DNA from: Clostridiaceae bacterium BRH_c20a
GTDB lineage: Bacteria > Bacillota > Peptococcia > Peptococcales > BICA1-8
Reading direction: 5' to 3'
Length of the DNA: 58,845 nucleotides
Assembly (NCBI GenBank): GCA_000961765.1
Contig: LADT01000040.1
Coordinates: forward strand, 1-58,845
The position numbers and the translations under genes were made by a program. Positions 23,628 through 32,243 of the stretch are shown here, in pieces (position 1 is the stretch's first letter; each line of letters begins with the position of its first letter). The notes under the pieces are model-generated. The model had not been told where the DNA came from and did no database searches. It saw only the letters and a program-made list of their open reading frames with translations.

Positions 23628-23981
23628 ATGGATGAGTATCTGAAAAAAGAATACTGGAATGGCTTGATAAAAATGAGCCTTTCAAAATTATTTATATTAA
23701 AGGTCCTTTTTGAAGAACCTTTGCACGGATATGAAATCAGCAAAAGAATTGGATCAATAACTAACGGTTGCTGCGCTCCTACTGAAGGAGCCCTTTATCC
23801 CGTCCTTCGGGAATTTGAAAAATATCAATATTTAGTATGTAAAAATGAAACAGTAAATGGACGGCAAAGGAAAACATATACCATAACCCCTAAAGGAAAA
23901 GAAGCATATAGTATTGGTATTGCAGCTTGGCAGGAAACAGCCCAAGTTTTAATGAATTCCCATGAAAAATTGACTCAATAA
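23628..23981 (+). CDS. PadR-family transcriptional regulator with vicinal cysteines
   Basis: A 117-aa winged-helix protein. The DNA-binding domain runs ILKVLFEEPLHGYEISKRI, then GALYPVLREFEKYQYL and RKTYTITPKGKEAY. Between helix 2 and the recognition helix it has ITNGCCAPTEG; the adjacent Cys pair is not part of the usual PadR consensus, which has an SPGTIYP-type segment here. With a CSC-bearing permease beside it, thiol-reactive metalloid sensing is a plausible inference. Confidence 0.8.
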   Translation: MDEYLKKEYWNGLIKMSLSKLFILKVLFEEPLHGYEISKRIGSITNGCCAPTEGALYPVLREFEKYQYLVCKNETVNGRQRKTYTITPKGKEAYSIGIAAWQETAQVLMNSHEKLTQ

Positions 23982-24003
23982 CAAAACTACTTATTTGGAA
24001 GAT

Positions 24004-24636
24004 TCATTTAGTACAAATAGCCACTACTAGATAATATTGTTTACCTGCTTTAGGTTTTTCGATTATATTATTTATCTGTAGAAAAATATCAACATGAGAA
24101 AAACTTATTTTTAAAAGGGATTCAAATTCTTCTAATGTATATTGAAAAAAATGAAAAGGATTGGAGCAAGGGTGCTTTCTACCTCGACCCAAAGGAGTTG
24201 AAATAATTAAGATACCTTCATCCAAAAGCAAGCTCTTTAAATTCTTAATAAAGAATTCATCCTCTTGTAAGTGTTCAATAGTTTCAAAACTCACAATACT
24301 ATTGAATTTACCAATTTTGTCCACTAGCTTTTCATCTAGGGCATCTTCAACCAAATATTTTGTTTTTGGGGAAGAATAATATTTTTTTGCGTATTTTATT
24401 GCAGAAAGGTCATTATCTACACCTATAATTTCATTAATAAGCCATTTGCCGGGACCCCGTAACATTATCTCGCAACCATATCCAACTCCGCAGGCTAAGT
24501 CTAAGGTTCTACCCCACACATATTTGCCGGCAAATTTGTATCGAGCAATATGTTCCCTCAATAAACCATTTTTAGGACTTGTCATCAAGGGAATAACCCT
24601 TTCACCAGTATTGGAATTTAACCCATCGTTAGCCAT
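24004..24636 (-). CDS. Class I SAM-dependent methyltransferase
   Basis: A 210-aa methyltransferase. Motif I is LDLACGVGYGCEIML (about 47-61), followed by IIGVDNDLSAIKYAKKYY, SIVSFETIEHL and LLLDEGILIISTPLGRG. The N-terminus, NSNTGERVIPLMT, is like that of methyltransferases linked to glycan modification. Substrate unknown. It ends a two-gene unit with the isochorismatase-like gene 14 nt upstream. Confidence 0.8.
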   Translation of the reverse strand: MANDGLNSNTGERVIPLMTSPKNGLLREHIARYKFAGKYVWGRTLDLACGVGYGCEIMLRGPGKWLINEIIGVDNDLSAIKYAKKYYSSPKTKYLVEDALDEKLVDKIGKFNSIVSFETIEHLQEDEFFIKNLKSLLLDEGILIISTPLGRGRKHPCSNPFHFFQYTLEEFESLLKISFSHVDIFLQINNIIEKPKAGKQYYLVVAICTK

Positions 24637-24650
24637 CTTCGCCTTCCCTT

Positions 24651-25145
24651 CTAGAATATTTCAATTAAATATTTTTCCTTCATTTCATTAATAAAAACTG
24701 CATGGGCAATCTTATCATCGGTAATAGTACAGTCCTCAAAAACTATGACATTAAAGCCCCTAATTTTAGCTTCTACTGCCGTAAAGAATATAGAACTATT
24801 TGTGAAAGCACCCGTAATTACAAGTTCATTAATTTTAAGGCTATTAATAACACTTTCTAAAGAAGTATTATTGAAACTATTGGGATGCTCCTTAAGGATA
24901 GTAATTTCATCTTTTAAGGGAGTTAATTCCTCAATAAGGGAATTGTTAAACCTTTCTTTTTTACTATCGGGATTTTCACTATTACTATCATTAATAAATA
25001 TTACCGGTCTCTGTGCTTTGCGAGCTAATGCCAGCTTTTCTAAAGTTGAATTAACAACCTTACGACTATGTTCACCCAGATATTCACTACCGTTAACATC
25101 AAAATATCTATTTACCATGTTAATAATTAATAATGCTGATTTAAT
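24651..25145 (-). CDS. Isochorismatase-fold protein, probable ATT start, altered catalytic residues
   Basis: The first ATG (25118) lacks a ribosome binding site and would cut the first beta strand. A GGAGGG site (25157-25152) is 6 nt from an in-frame ATT at 25145, which gives IKSALLIINMVNRYFDV, the expected N-terminus of the fold; total 164 aa. The catalytic triad is altered: Asp of the IDMQNDF motif is Asn (LLIINMVNRYF), and the nucleophilic Cys position reads TNSSIFFTA, while the Lys (LKEHPNSF) is kept. It is therefore probably not a hydrolase. Downstream is a methyltransferase. Confidence 0.7.
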   Translation of the reverse strand: MKSALLIINMVNRYFDVNGSEYLGEHSRKVVNSTLEKLALARKAQRPVIFINDSNSENPDSKKERFNNSLIEELTPLKDEITILKEHPNSFNNTSLESVINSLKINELVITGAFTNSSIFFTAVEAKIRGFNVIVFEDCTITDDKIAHAVFINEMKEKYLIEIF

Positions 25146-25196
25146 GTTTATCCCTCCATTCCCTTGATTGATATGAATTTTGTTTAAATAGCAGTT

Positions 25197-25237
25197 AAAA
25201 AGCTTAAGTTTGAATAAAAATCAGACTTAAGCTTTTT
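25197..25237 (-). terminator. Terminator of the mobA-mobB operon
   Basis: AAAAAGCTTAAGT (25197-25209) pairs with ACTTAAGCTTTTT (25225-25237), a 13-bp stem with T residues at its minus-strand 3' end. Confidence 0.85.
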
Positions 25238-25245
25238 ATTATATT

Positions 25246-25746
25246 TTAGCATTTAATGAAATTTTCTTCTAAAAAGTCCGCAATCCTGTTAATATCCTGA
25301 AAACCAAAAATAGGTTTATTTATCTCCACAGGAGGCTCATCATCTGTAATTAATGCTGCTAGCTCATCTTCATTGCACAGGATATAGTTTTTATCGTTAT
25401 CCCGTCGGAATAGCTCTAATTTGGGCTTGTTTTCCCTCTTAAATCCCTCAGTTAATACTAAATCCATCTCACCAAAAAAGGTCATGTAATGGTCAAGACT
25501 TTTCTTTTCTTCGTGTTTTTCTATAAAGGCCATTTTATCCGGCCCGCAAATCATGACATTGTCAGCTCCTGCCTCCCGAAAACGCCAGGTTGATTTTCCA
25601 GGCTGATCAATTTCAAAGCCATGAACATCATTTTTGATAATACCTACCTTCCAGCCCCTTCTTTTTAACTCTTTGATAAGCTGTTCTAAAAAGGTAGTTT
25701 TACCCGATCCTGTGGTTCCAACTACAGAAATTACCGGTGGTAGCAT
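25246..25746 (-). CDS. mobB: Molybdopterin-guanine dinucleotide biosynthesis protein B
   Basis: A 166-aa GTP-binding protein aiding attachment of GMP to the cofactor. The P-loop is VVGTTGSGKTTFLEQLI; GIIKNDVHGFEIDQPGKSTW and LVLTEGFKRENKPKLELFR are MobB hallmarks. The gene overlaps moeA by 16 nt and is the last gene of the riboswitch-controlled operon. A second MobB domain is fused to MoaC at 40329. Confidence 0.92.
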   Translation of the reverse strand: MLPPVISVVGTTGSGKTTFLEQLIKELKRRGWKVGIIKNDVHGFEIDQPGKSTWRFREAGADNVMICGPDKMAFIEKHEEKKSLDHYMTFFGEMDLVLTEGFKRENKPKLELFRRDNDKNYILCNEDELAALITDDEPPVEINKPIFGFQDINRIADFLEENFIKC

Positions 25747-26975
25747 ATATGATCCTCCTCTAACAATAATGCTCTAACCTTTGTATTAGGGGCAATTTGA
25801 CCTGACCCACGGGGAATATCAATTAAAGCATTACAACCAACCATAGATCTCAAAATGCCCGATTCTTGTTTACCAGTTAGATATGCAATCCATTTTCCAT
25901 CCGCCCATAGAACTCTGACTCGCAAAAATCTCCTCTGTGGACTTTTCTTAGAAAAACCATCTAATAATTCAACTTCAAGATATTTATCCTTTACATCCTT
26001 AATACCTATCATTTTTTTCAATAAGGGTCTCACTAATAGTTCAAAGCTAATCAATGCGGCAGCCGGATTACCAGATAAGCCAATTACTAACTTACCCTCC
26101 CATAGCCCACATATTACTGGTGAACCTGGCTTAATCTCAACTCTATTAAATAATATTTCTGCGTTATTTTCCTTTAAGACCCTTTCAATTAAATCATAGT
26201 CACCAACAGATGCACCACCAGTAGTTATAATTAAATCATAATATCTCAATGCATCTTTAAGGGTATTTGATATAATTTCTTTGTTATCAGGAACAATGCC
26301 TAAGTTGTAAGCCTGTCCCCCGCTTCTATTAATCAAAGCCTGGAGACTAAACATATTACTGTTATAGATTTGACCATATTCCAGATGCTCGCCGGGGTTC
26401 TTCAATTCGTCACCTGTACTAATTAAACCGATCTTGGGTGTTTTATAAACTGAAACTTTTTTTAATCCTAAGGCGGCTAGTACTCCAATATGATATGGTG
26501 TAATAATTTCACCTTGAGAAAAAATTTTTTCCCCCTCTTTGATATCAGAACCGGCATAAACTACATTGCTATTCTTTTCTAATTCTTTAATAATTTTTAT
26601 CTCTCCATTGAAAAAATCAATATCTTCTTTTCTAATAACTACATCGGCTTCTAAAGGCAGAGGAGCACCCGTCAATATTTTCACTGCACAACCTAAGGGC
26701 AGTTTATCAATTTGGCGTGTATCTCCGGCTTGTACTTCATCGATAACCCTAAAATTCAAGGGCATGTTTAGCAATGCACCACTAGTATCTGCTGCCCTTA
26801 AAGCGAAGCCATCTAAGGGTGACCGGCGAAAATCCGGAACATTAATAGGGGCATTAATATCTTCAGCTAAAACCTTCAAAAGCGAATTTTCTAACATTTC
26901 CCTTGAAATATCTAATTTTCTTACAGAACTTAATAATATCTCCTGCGCTTTTTCTAGTTCATACTCTATAAACAT
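25731..26975 (-). CDS. moeA: Molybdopterin molybdenumtransferase
   Basis: A 414-aa MoeA protein, full length, with domains I-IV. FRRSPLDGFALRAADT in the N-terminal part, the central molybdopterin-binding (MoCF) motif TTGGASVGDYDLIERVL, and VIGLSGNPAAALISFELLV are visible. It inserts molybdate (or tungstate) into adenylylated molybdopterin. It is one of four MoeA-type proteins in the window, here in the Moco-riboswitch operon. Confidence 0.92.
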   Translation of the reverse strand: MFIEYELEKAQEILLSSVRKLDISREMLENSLLKVLAEDINAPINVPDFRRSPLDGFALRAADTSGALLNMPLNFRVIDEVQAGDTRQIDKLPLGCAVKILTGAPLPLEADVVIRKEDIDFFNGEIKIIKELEKNSNVVYAGSDIKEGEKIFSQGEIITPYHIGVLAALGLKKVSVYKTPKIGLISTGDELKNPGEHLEYGQIYNSNMFSLQALINRSGGQAYNLGIVPDNKEIISNTLKDALRYYDLIITTGGASVGDYDLIERVLKENNAEILFNRVEIKPGSPVICGLWEGKLVIGLSGNPAAALISFELLVRPLLKKMIGIKDVKDKYLEVELLDGFSKKSPQRRFLRVRVLWADGKWIAYLTGKQESGILRSMVGCNALIDIPRGSGQIAPNTKVRALLLEEDHICYHR

Positions 26976-26977
26976 TA

Positions 26978-28000
26978 TTAGTCTCCTTTACCAAAACTGC
27001 AGTTTGGATATCTGCAGGGATTACATTCAAGACACAGTCCCCCATGACCCAGGTTAATTATATCCATTTTGGTGATTACCTCGCCTGCTAACACCCGAGG
27101 TAAAATTAAATCAAATACTGTAATTTTATTATACATTACACAACCAGGCAATCCCATAATAGGAATATCCCCTAGATAGCCCATTAGAAACATTGCTCCT
27201 GGGAGAGCAGGAGCTCCATAAGAAATTATTTTTGTCCCCAATTCTCTAATAGCTGATGGAGTAACATCATCTGGGTCAACAGACATACCACCTGTAGCCA
27301 GGATCATATTAGCTCCTTTCTCAATTAAAGAAAAAACTGCCTCTCTTATTGCTTCTTTACTATCAGGAACAATTTTCTGTTCGATAACCTCAGTAGCGAA
27401 AGGACTTACCTTTACTCGTAAAACAGGACCAAAAGCATCTTGAATCCTGCCATAAAATACCTCATTTCCAGTAGTTACTATACCTACTTTAAATTCTTTA
27501 TAAGGTTTTATTTCTATTAGATTTTCTTGGGCACAGATTTCTTCAATATACTTTATAGATTTTTCATCAATAACTAAGGGAATTATTCTAGTACCTGCGA
27601 CAATCTGGTTCTCACTTACAGGAGTATTATTATGGATAGATGCAAAGATAATATCTTCAACGGAATTTATTTTCCTTAATAATTCTTTATTAACCTTTAA
27701 TAGTCCCGAAGAATCAGCAAGTAAATTTACTTTACCCTCCTTAGGCTCCGTGAAATTCACCCCTACTTTACCACCAGCACTAGCTATTCTTAATGCAGCT
27801 TCATTTTCATGGAGTAAATCTTTATTTGTTGGCATAATAAAAATATGCTCTTTCCCTAGCTTTAATAGCTCAGGAATATCATTGACAGAGATGATATGTC
27901 CCTTTTTAAAGGCTCTACCTTTAAATTCATTAGGTACTATTTTTGTAATATCATGCCCTAGTACCATACCTACAGCATCCTGCACTCTAACCTTATTCAT
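26978..28000 (-). CDS. MoeA-like molybdopterin-binding protein with Cys-rich tail
   Basis: A 340-aa protein with a MoCF-type domain (LATGGMSVDPDDVTPSAIRE) and an N-terminal region unlike standard MoeA: KVRVQDAVGMVLGHDITKIV. The C-terminus CLECNPCRYPNCSFGKGD contains four Cys. Such proteins are common in Mo/W-using Clostridia, near moeA and mobA; the role in metal insertion or sensing is not known. The gene overlaps the mobA end by 8 nt and precedes moeA by 2 nt, so it is certainly in the operon. Confidence 0.8.
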   Translation of the reverse strand: MNKVRVQDAVGMVLGHDITKIVPNEFKGRAFKKGHIISVNDIPELLKLGKEHIFIMPTNKDLLHENEAALRIASAGGKVGVNFTEPKEGKVNLLADSSGLLKVNKELLRKINSVEDIIFASIHNNTPVSENQIVAGTRIIPLVIDEKSIKYIEEICAQENLIEIKPYKEFKVGIVTTGNEVFYGRIQDAFGPVLRVKVSPFATEVIEQKIVPDSKEAIREAVFSLIEKGANMILATGGMSVDPDDVTPSAIRELGTKIISYGAPALPGAMFLMGYLGDIPIMGLPGCVMYNKITVFDLILPRVLAGEVITKMDIINLGHGGLCLECNPCRYPNCSFGKGD

Positions 28001-28592
28001 CTCTACTATCCTCCTTTATATAGCGCTTTGCCAGTAAATAGTCATTAGGAGTATTTATATTAAAAAAGCTAGCGTCATCTTTTAATTCAACATAACAGGT
28101 TTTCACAAGGTCATATAATTTGATAACCTTACTTATATTTTCTTTTAAGAGCTGCTCAATAAAAGGAATACAATCTCTGGTATAAATAGCTGTTAAAGGC
28201 TGGTATTTTCCGTCCATCATTGGTACAACTACCTGACAGTCAGACTGATCTAATAATAACTTATTTATAATATCTGTAGTTACAAAAGGCATATCACAAG
28301 GAATTACAAAGTTATTTAAGTACTTTGAGTGGATTAAACCGGAATGAATTCCCGCCAGAGGCCCCATCCCAGGATAGTAATCTTCAACTACCTTAACATC
28401 TAAAAATTCATAATTTTTCACTTCATTTGTTACCAAAATCATCTCATTAATTCCCGCTCCTTTTCCCATTTTAATTATGTGTTCAACTAATGTAAGTTCA
28501 CCCAAAGCTAAAAATGCTTTATTTTTACCCATTCTACTACTTTTACCACCGGCTAGAATAATAATGCCTGTATTTTTTATATCAACTGCCAT
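27993..28592 (-). CDS. mobA: Molybdenum cofactor guanylyltransferase
   Basis: A 199-aa nucleotidyltransferase linking GMP to the cofactor to make the bis-MGD form used by DMSO-reductase-family enzymes. IIILAGGKSSRMGKNKAFLAL is the GTP-binding start and FVIPCDMPFVT the Asp-containing metal site. GGAGG precedes the ATG. It is the first gene after the riboswitch terminator. Its presence fits the psrA and formate dehydrogenase genes nearby. Confidence 0.92.
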   Translation of the reverse strand: MAVDIKNTGIIILAGGKSSRMGKNKAFLALGELTLVEHIIKMGKGAGINEMILVTNEVKNYEFLDVKVVEDYYPGMGPLAGIHSGLIHSKYLNNFVIPCDMPFVTTDIINKLLLDQSDCQVVVPMMDGKYQPLTAIYTRDCIPFIEQLLKENISKVIKLYDLVKTCYVELKDDASFFNINTPNDYLLAKRYIKEDSRDE

Positions 28593-28643
28593 TTGCTGTG
28601 CCTCCGCTTTTAAAATTGCAAAATCATTCTTTTAACACAAAAA

Positions 28644-28668
28644 ATCCTTGCCTCAAGGAGACAAGGAT
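28644..28668 (-). terminator. Attenuator terminator between the Moco riboswitch and mobA
   Basis: On the minus strand ATCCTTG...CAAGGAT followed by TTTTTT, 19 nt downstream of the aptamer and about 50 nt before mobA. This is the probable expression platform. Confidence 0.85.
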
Positions 28669-28688
28669 ATACTACATCCTTATTTTTT

Positions 28689-28795
28689 CTCCTTTCCAAA
28701 ATGTGGAGGCACAGCCGTTTCCAACCATACCCCGTGAGTACGTTACTCAGTTCTTTATTCCTTAGACTTAACCGTAGGAATAAAGACTCGGAGAA
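28689..28795 (-). promoter_or_regulatory. Moco-family riboswitch (with P3)
   Basis: Read on the minus strand: P1 TCTCC/GGAGA closes the aptamer. P2 is CTTTATTCC/GGAATAAAG. P3 is GAGT-aacgt-ACTC. Then come GGTTGGAAACGGCTGTGCC and TCC, the conserved end of the Moco RNA motif (RF01055). A terminator follows and then mobA, an expected target. Variants with P3 are the ones proposed to sense molybdenum cofactor. Part of the leader lies in the gap after tatA, only 30 nt away. Confidence 0.85.
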
Positions 28796-28825
28796 TCAAA
28801 TTTAGTTTTTTATTTTTTTAGAAAC

Positions 28826-29017
28826 CTAGCTTTTCTTTTCTTCTTGTGGTATATCATCCTTATCATCGTCTATAGAAGTTGCTTTTTTAAACTCTTTTAG
28901 ACTCTTTCCTATTGCCCGCCCTACTTCAGGTAGTTTTCCGGGACCGAAAATAATAAGTGCTAATGCAAGAATCAAAATTAGCTCTGGAAAACCAACATTA
29001 GGTAGAAATCCAAACAT
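28826..29017 (-). CDS. tatA: Sec-independent protein translocase subunit TatA
   Basis: A 63-aa protein with the TatA pattern: one membrane helix ([20 protein letters not shown]), the conserved FGPGKLPE hinge, an amphipathic helix ([15 protein letters not shown]), and an acidic tail. It exports folded, cofactor-loaded proteins with twin-arginine signals, such as PsrA at 34984. TatC is not in the window. AAAGGAG precedes the ATG. It is downstream of the rhodanese lipoprotein and may be read from the reductase operon. Confidence 0.9.
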   Translation of the reverse strand: MFGFLPNVGFPELILILALALIIFGPGKLPEVGRAIGKSLKEFKKATSIDDDKDDIPQEEKKS

Positions 29018-29128
29018 ATTTATGCACTCCTTTTATCTTAGTCACCAAAGCATACTGGGGACTTTCCTTAATCGGTATGCCCCCATATTACCACTAAATT
29101 GCGGGCTTATCAATAGGGTTTTATTAAA

Positions 29129-30382
29129 CTAGAAACTAAATTTACCCTCTTTATCAATTACTATTCTATTGTTTAGATAAAAAGCGTTCTGGTAACCTAG
29201 ACCAACTACTTTATCAATTACACTAGCAGCTCTTGCCCCAGCGGCACAGTGGATTAAGATTGGTGTATTTTTATCAGCAGGCAGTTGAGATGCTATTGCT
29301 TGAGGGTCTGCAATAATATCTACACTAGAAATATTCAAGGAGTCCTTAATTGCACCACTTTCTCTTTCTCCAGCAGTCCTTACGTCAAGAACAACATAAT
29401 TACCTGTCATTTTGGCCTGCCATTCACCGGGGGTTAAACCGCGGTTTACTGTCCCTTTTGCAGCAACATCAAAGCTAGCACCACTTGATTTGCTTCCAAA
29501 CACAGGTAAATTTGCCCCACTCCAAGAAGGCATACCACCAGCAAACACTTTAACGTTTAGATATCCATTGCTTGTAAGAATATTTGCAACAGCATGACTT
29601 TTCCCACAGAAAAATCCACCACAATAAGCAATAATCTCTACATTTTTATCTGCAGGCATAGAAGGTAAGAATTTTTCAGTAAAATTATCATCAGGTGCTG
29701 GGATAGAATTGGGAACATGACCTTCAAAGTAGGATACATACGGACGTGTATCTAATATTAAGTATGGCTTTTTCTCTTTGTTATTTATGTGATCTGCAGT
29801 TAATAAACCCTTGACATAATCTTCAGTAGTAACGAGATAGTTACCTGCTTCCTTCCAAGCCGGTTCTCCCTCTTGATAGTTGTAAACATTTTTAAAGCCC
29901 ATTTCTTGTGCTTTATTGGCAGAATTAGGACTTAGGGCACAGGCTAAACCACCACAGTAAAAGTATAATGGCTTTTCTTTATCAAGGGGTAGTAAATTAC
30001 TGTACTTATCCCATTCATCAAAGGGGATGTTAATTGCACCGGGTATATGACCCTCATCATATTTAGACTTAGGTCTAGAATCCACTAAGACAAAATCCCA
30101 CTCAGGATGGGGCTGGTTATAAGCAGTTCTTTGACTGACTACCTTGGCATCCTTGATAAGCTTAACCATAAATTCAGTCTCAACATATTGTAGATTGGGA
30201 TCTATGGGTACAGGTTTAGGTCCTTCAGCCTTTGGTGCTTCTACTACTGCATTTGCATCAGCCTTTACATCCTCCACTTTTGCATTCGGTTCAGGAGCCT
30301 GTTTGTCATTTGCAGCACATCCGGAAAGAACCAGCATAACAACAAGCAATCCAATTAATAATACTTTTAAATAATTCTTCAT
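29129..30382 (-). CDS. Lipoprotein with three rhodanese domains
   Basis: A 417-aa exported sulfurtransferase-like protein. The lipobox is LVLSGC near residue 20, followed by an Ala/Pro-rich linker. Domain 1 (about 70-180) has YFYCGGLACALS at the active loop; domain 2 (about 190-300) has AYCGGFFCGKSH; domain 3 (about 310-417) has LIHCAAGARAAS. All three keep the catalytic Cys; the first two loops have an extra Cys. The ATG at 30382 is preferred to the GTG at 30391. It sits just after the TorD gene of the reductase operon, so it probably carries sulfane sulfur outside the membrane. Confidence 0.85.
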   Translation of the reverse strand: MKNYLKVLLIGLLVVMLVLSGCAANDKQAPEPNAKVEDVKADANAVVEAPKAEGPKPVPIDPNLQYVETEFMVKLIKDAKVVSQRTAYNQPHPEWDFVLVDSRPKSKYDEGHIPGAINIPFDEWDKYSNLLPLDKEKPLYFYCGGLACALSPNSANKAQEMGFKNVYNYQEGEPAWKEAGNYLVTTEDYVKGLLTADHINNKEKKPYLILDTRPYVSYFEGHVPNSIPAPDDNFTEKFLPSMPADKNVEIIAYCGGFFCGKSHAVANILTSNGYLNVKVFAGGMPSWSGANLPVFGSKSSGASFDVAAKGTVNRGLTPGEWQAKMTGNYVVLDVRTAGERESGAIKDSLNISSVDIIADPQAIASQLPADKNTPILIHCAAGARAASVIDKVVGLGYQNAFYLNNRIVIDKEGKFSF

Positions 30383-30406
30383 TAAATACACCTCTCCCTT
30401 AATTAA

Positions 30407-31036
30407 TTATAGTTTTTCCAGGTATTTTTTTTCTTCCCTAATAACCTTCTTAAGAACATCTACAACATAGATGTAAAATTTACTTTTATCTACTTTCTTC
30501 AACACCTCCTCAAAATCGCCTAACCAATCAAAATGATCCTTAAGAAAAACCTTGCATTGCTGCAAAGACCTTTCTTTGATAATGAATCCATATAATTCTA
30601 GAAGTATTGTCAAATGATCTGGCATCTGAGCATACTCTTCTGGTATTTGGAGCTGAAAATGCTCAAATAAATGCATAATATGTAGGGCAGAGTCTCCCAT
30701 AACATATCCTTTACTATTAGCTATCGGAATCTGAAAAGAAGTGTCATTTGTCCATACCTTATAAGCTGACTCTACCGGAACAGCAAAAGGTGCAGTGATC
30801 CCCAAGAATGAACTGCTGTATTCTGCTCGTAATCCCTTAAAGTCCCTAACCCAAAAAGAAAATTGAGGAGTTTCCAATTCATAGTTAACAGCTTTGAAAA
30901 GCTCTGCTAATTGTTTATCAACATCACCGTTAATAATATTGTTATAAAAATCTTCTGTTGGATACTTATAAAACTCCGCCAAAATTAAAAATATTTCTGC
31001 TACTACTTCCTGCCTTTTCAAAACCGAAGCTTCCAC
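30407..31036 (-). CDS. TorD/DmsD-family redox enzyme maturation chaperone
   Basis: A 209-aa all-helical cytosolic protein. LRAEYSSSFLGITAPFAVPV and the E/DHxxxxLEL-type stretch YAQMPDHLTILLELYGFI are TorD-family features. It should guard the Tat signal and assist cofactor insertion of the molybdoenzyme encoded upstream in the same operon. It starts at GTG with GGAGG 7 nt upstream. Confidence 0.85.
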   Translation of the reverse strand: MEASVLKRQEVVAEIFLILAEFYKYPTEDFYNNIINGDVDKQLAELFKAVNYELETPQFSFWVRDFKGLRAEYSSSFLGITAPFAVPVESAYKVWTNDTSFQIPIANSKGYVMGDSALHIMHLFEHFQLQIPEEYAQMPDHLTILLELYGFIIKERSLQQCKVFLKDHFDWLGDFEEVLKKVDKSKFYIYVVDVLKKVIREEKKYLEKL

Positions 31037-31050
31037 TGTAAATCCTCCTG

Positions 31051-32229
31051 TTACGCTTCCACTTTAACCAGAGTAGTCTTAGTAGATGCTAGATTTTCTT
31101 GGTGTTCATGATTATCCACAATGACATCCAAATTAAATTTTTTCTCACCCAACATATATAAGAAAATTGTTGCACCTATTGCTCCTACTATTAAAGCCCA
31201 TTCTGACCATCCAGGTACATAAGGGTTATATCCTGTAATTTGTAGTCCTTCAATTAGTTCCAGGGGAATAATTTGACCGCTTAATACAAAATCCAGGCGC
31301 ATAAACAGAACACCTAGCATTGTAAGAATAGAAGCGAACATAACCTTTTGGGGCTGAAAACTATATTTTATTAATATAAACAAGGGTAAAAATATTCCCA
31401 AAATAATTTCCATTACCCAGAATTTTAATCCAAGGGGTCCAACTAACAAAGCAATTGCTGCTTCAGATTTGCCGGGTATTCCCCCATAAAGACTGGTCAA
31501 TATCTTCCAGAAGGTAAAAATTGCTGTTATAAAAAGTGCACCAGCTAAAATTTTCCCTAGATTTATTAAGATATTTTCTCCCTGGTAGACCACCTGTCTA
31601 CCCTTTTGGCCAACAAAGTAAAAGGCGATAGATAGAATAGCCGCCCCAGACAATATCGCAGTCAAAATCATATATAAAGAATAATACGGTCCCTGCCAAA
31701 AAGGACGGGAGTGCAGCATTCCAAATATTACCCCTAGATTACTTACCGCTGCCAGCTTTGTTATCAAGGCAATATTAGCAATAGGTTTAACTTTTTTATG
31801 GTCTTCTTTCAGGCTGTAATAAAATTCAGCAAAAAGCAATAATAAATACAGACCATATAATGCACCCATCCACCAGATAGGGGATTTAATATTAGGTGAT
31901 AATAAAATATAAATCATATTTAGTGGGTTAGCCAATTCTAGGGCTAATACTCCAAATCCACAAAGCAGAAGGATTATGGAAATCAGAAGGGCTCTTTTCC
32001 CCAATAATTCAAATCGTTTAATACCAAAGACATGTCCTAAGGAGGAAATAAGCCCAACCCCGGTACTTGATGCAGCGAAAAATACATATCCTGCAATAAG
32101 GATACCCCAAGGCACCTGATTAGTGTTGCCCATAACGTGTTCGCCATTTAATAGGATATTAATTGCCCCTACGGCACCAATACAGACTAAAATTAATGAT
32201 ATCGTCAACCATTGTTTCCTAGTAAACAT
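31051..32229 (-). CDS. psrC: NrfD/PsrC-type membrane quinol-interacting subunit
   Basis: A 392-aa membrane protein with about ten helices, of the NrfD/PsrC family. It begins RKQWLTISLILVCIGAVGAI and has conserved LLISIILLLCGFGVLALEL. It would anchor the catalytic and iron-sulfur subunits and exchange electrons with menaquinone. It is between psrB and torD, spaced 14 nt. AGGAGGG precedes the ATG. Confidence 0.85.
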   Translation of the reverse strand: MFTRKQWLTISLILVCIGAVGAINILLNGEHVMGNTNQVPWGILIAGYVFFAASSTGVGLISSLGHVFGIKRFELLGKRALLISIILLLCGFGVLALELANPLNMIYILLSPNIKSPIWWMGALYGLYLLLLFAEFYYSLKEDHKKVKPIANIALITKLAAVSNLGVIFGMLHSRPFWQGPYYSLYMILTAILSGAAILSIAFYFVGQKGRQVVYQGENILINLGKILAGALFITAIFTFWKILTSLYGGIPGKSEAAIALLVGPLGLKFWVMEIILGIFLPLFILIKYSFQPQKVMFASILTMLGVLFMRLDFVLSGQIIPLELIEGLQITGYNPYVPGWSEWALIVGAIGATIFLYMLGEKKFNLDVIVDNHEHQENLASTKTTLVKVEA

Positions 32230-32243
32230 ACATTCCCTCCTTT

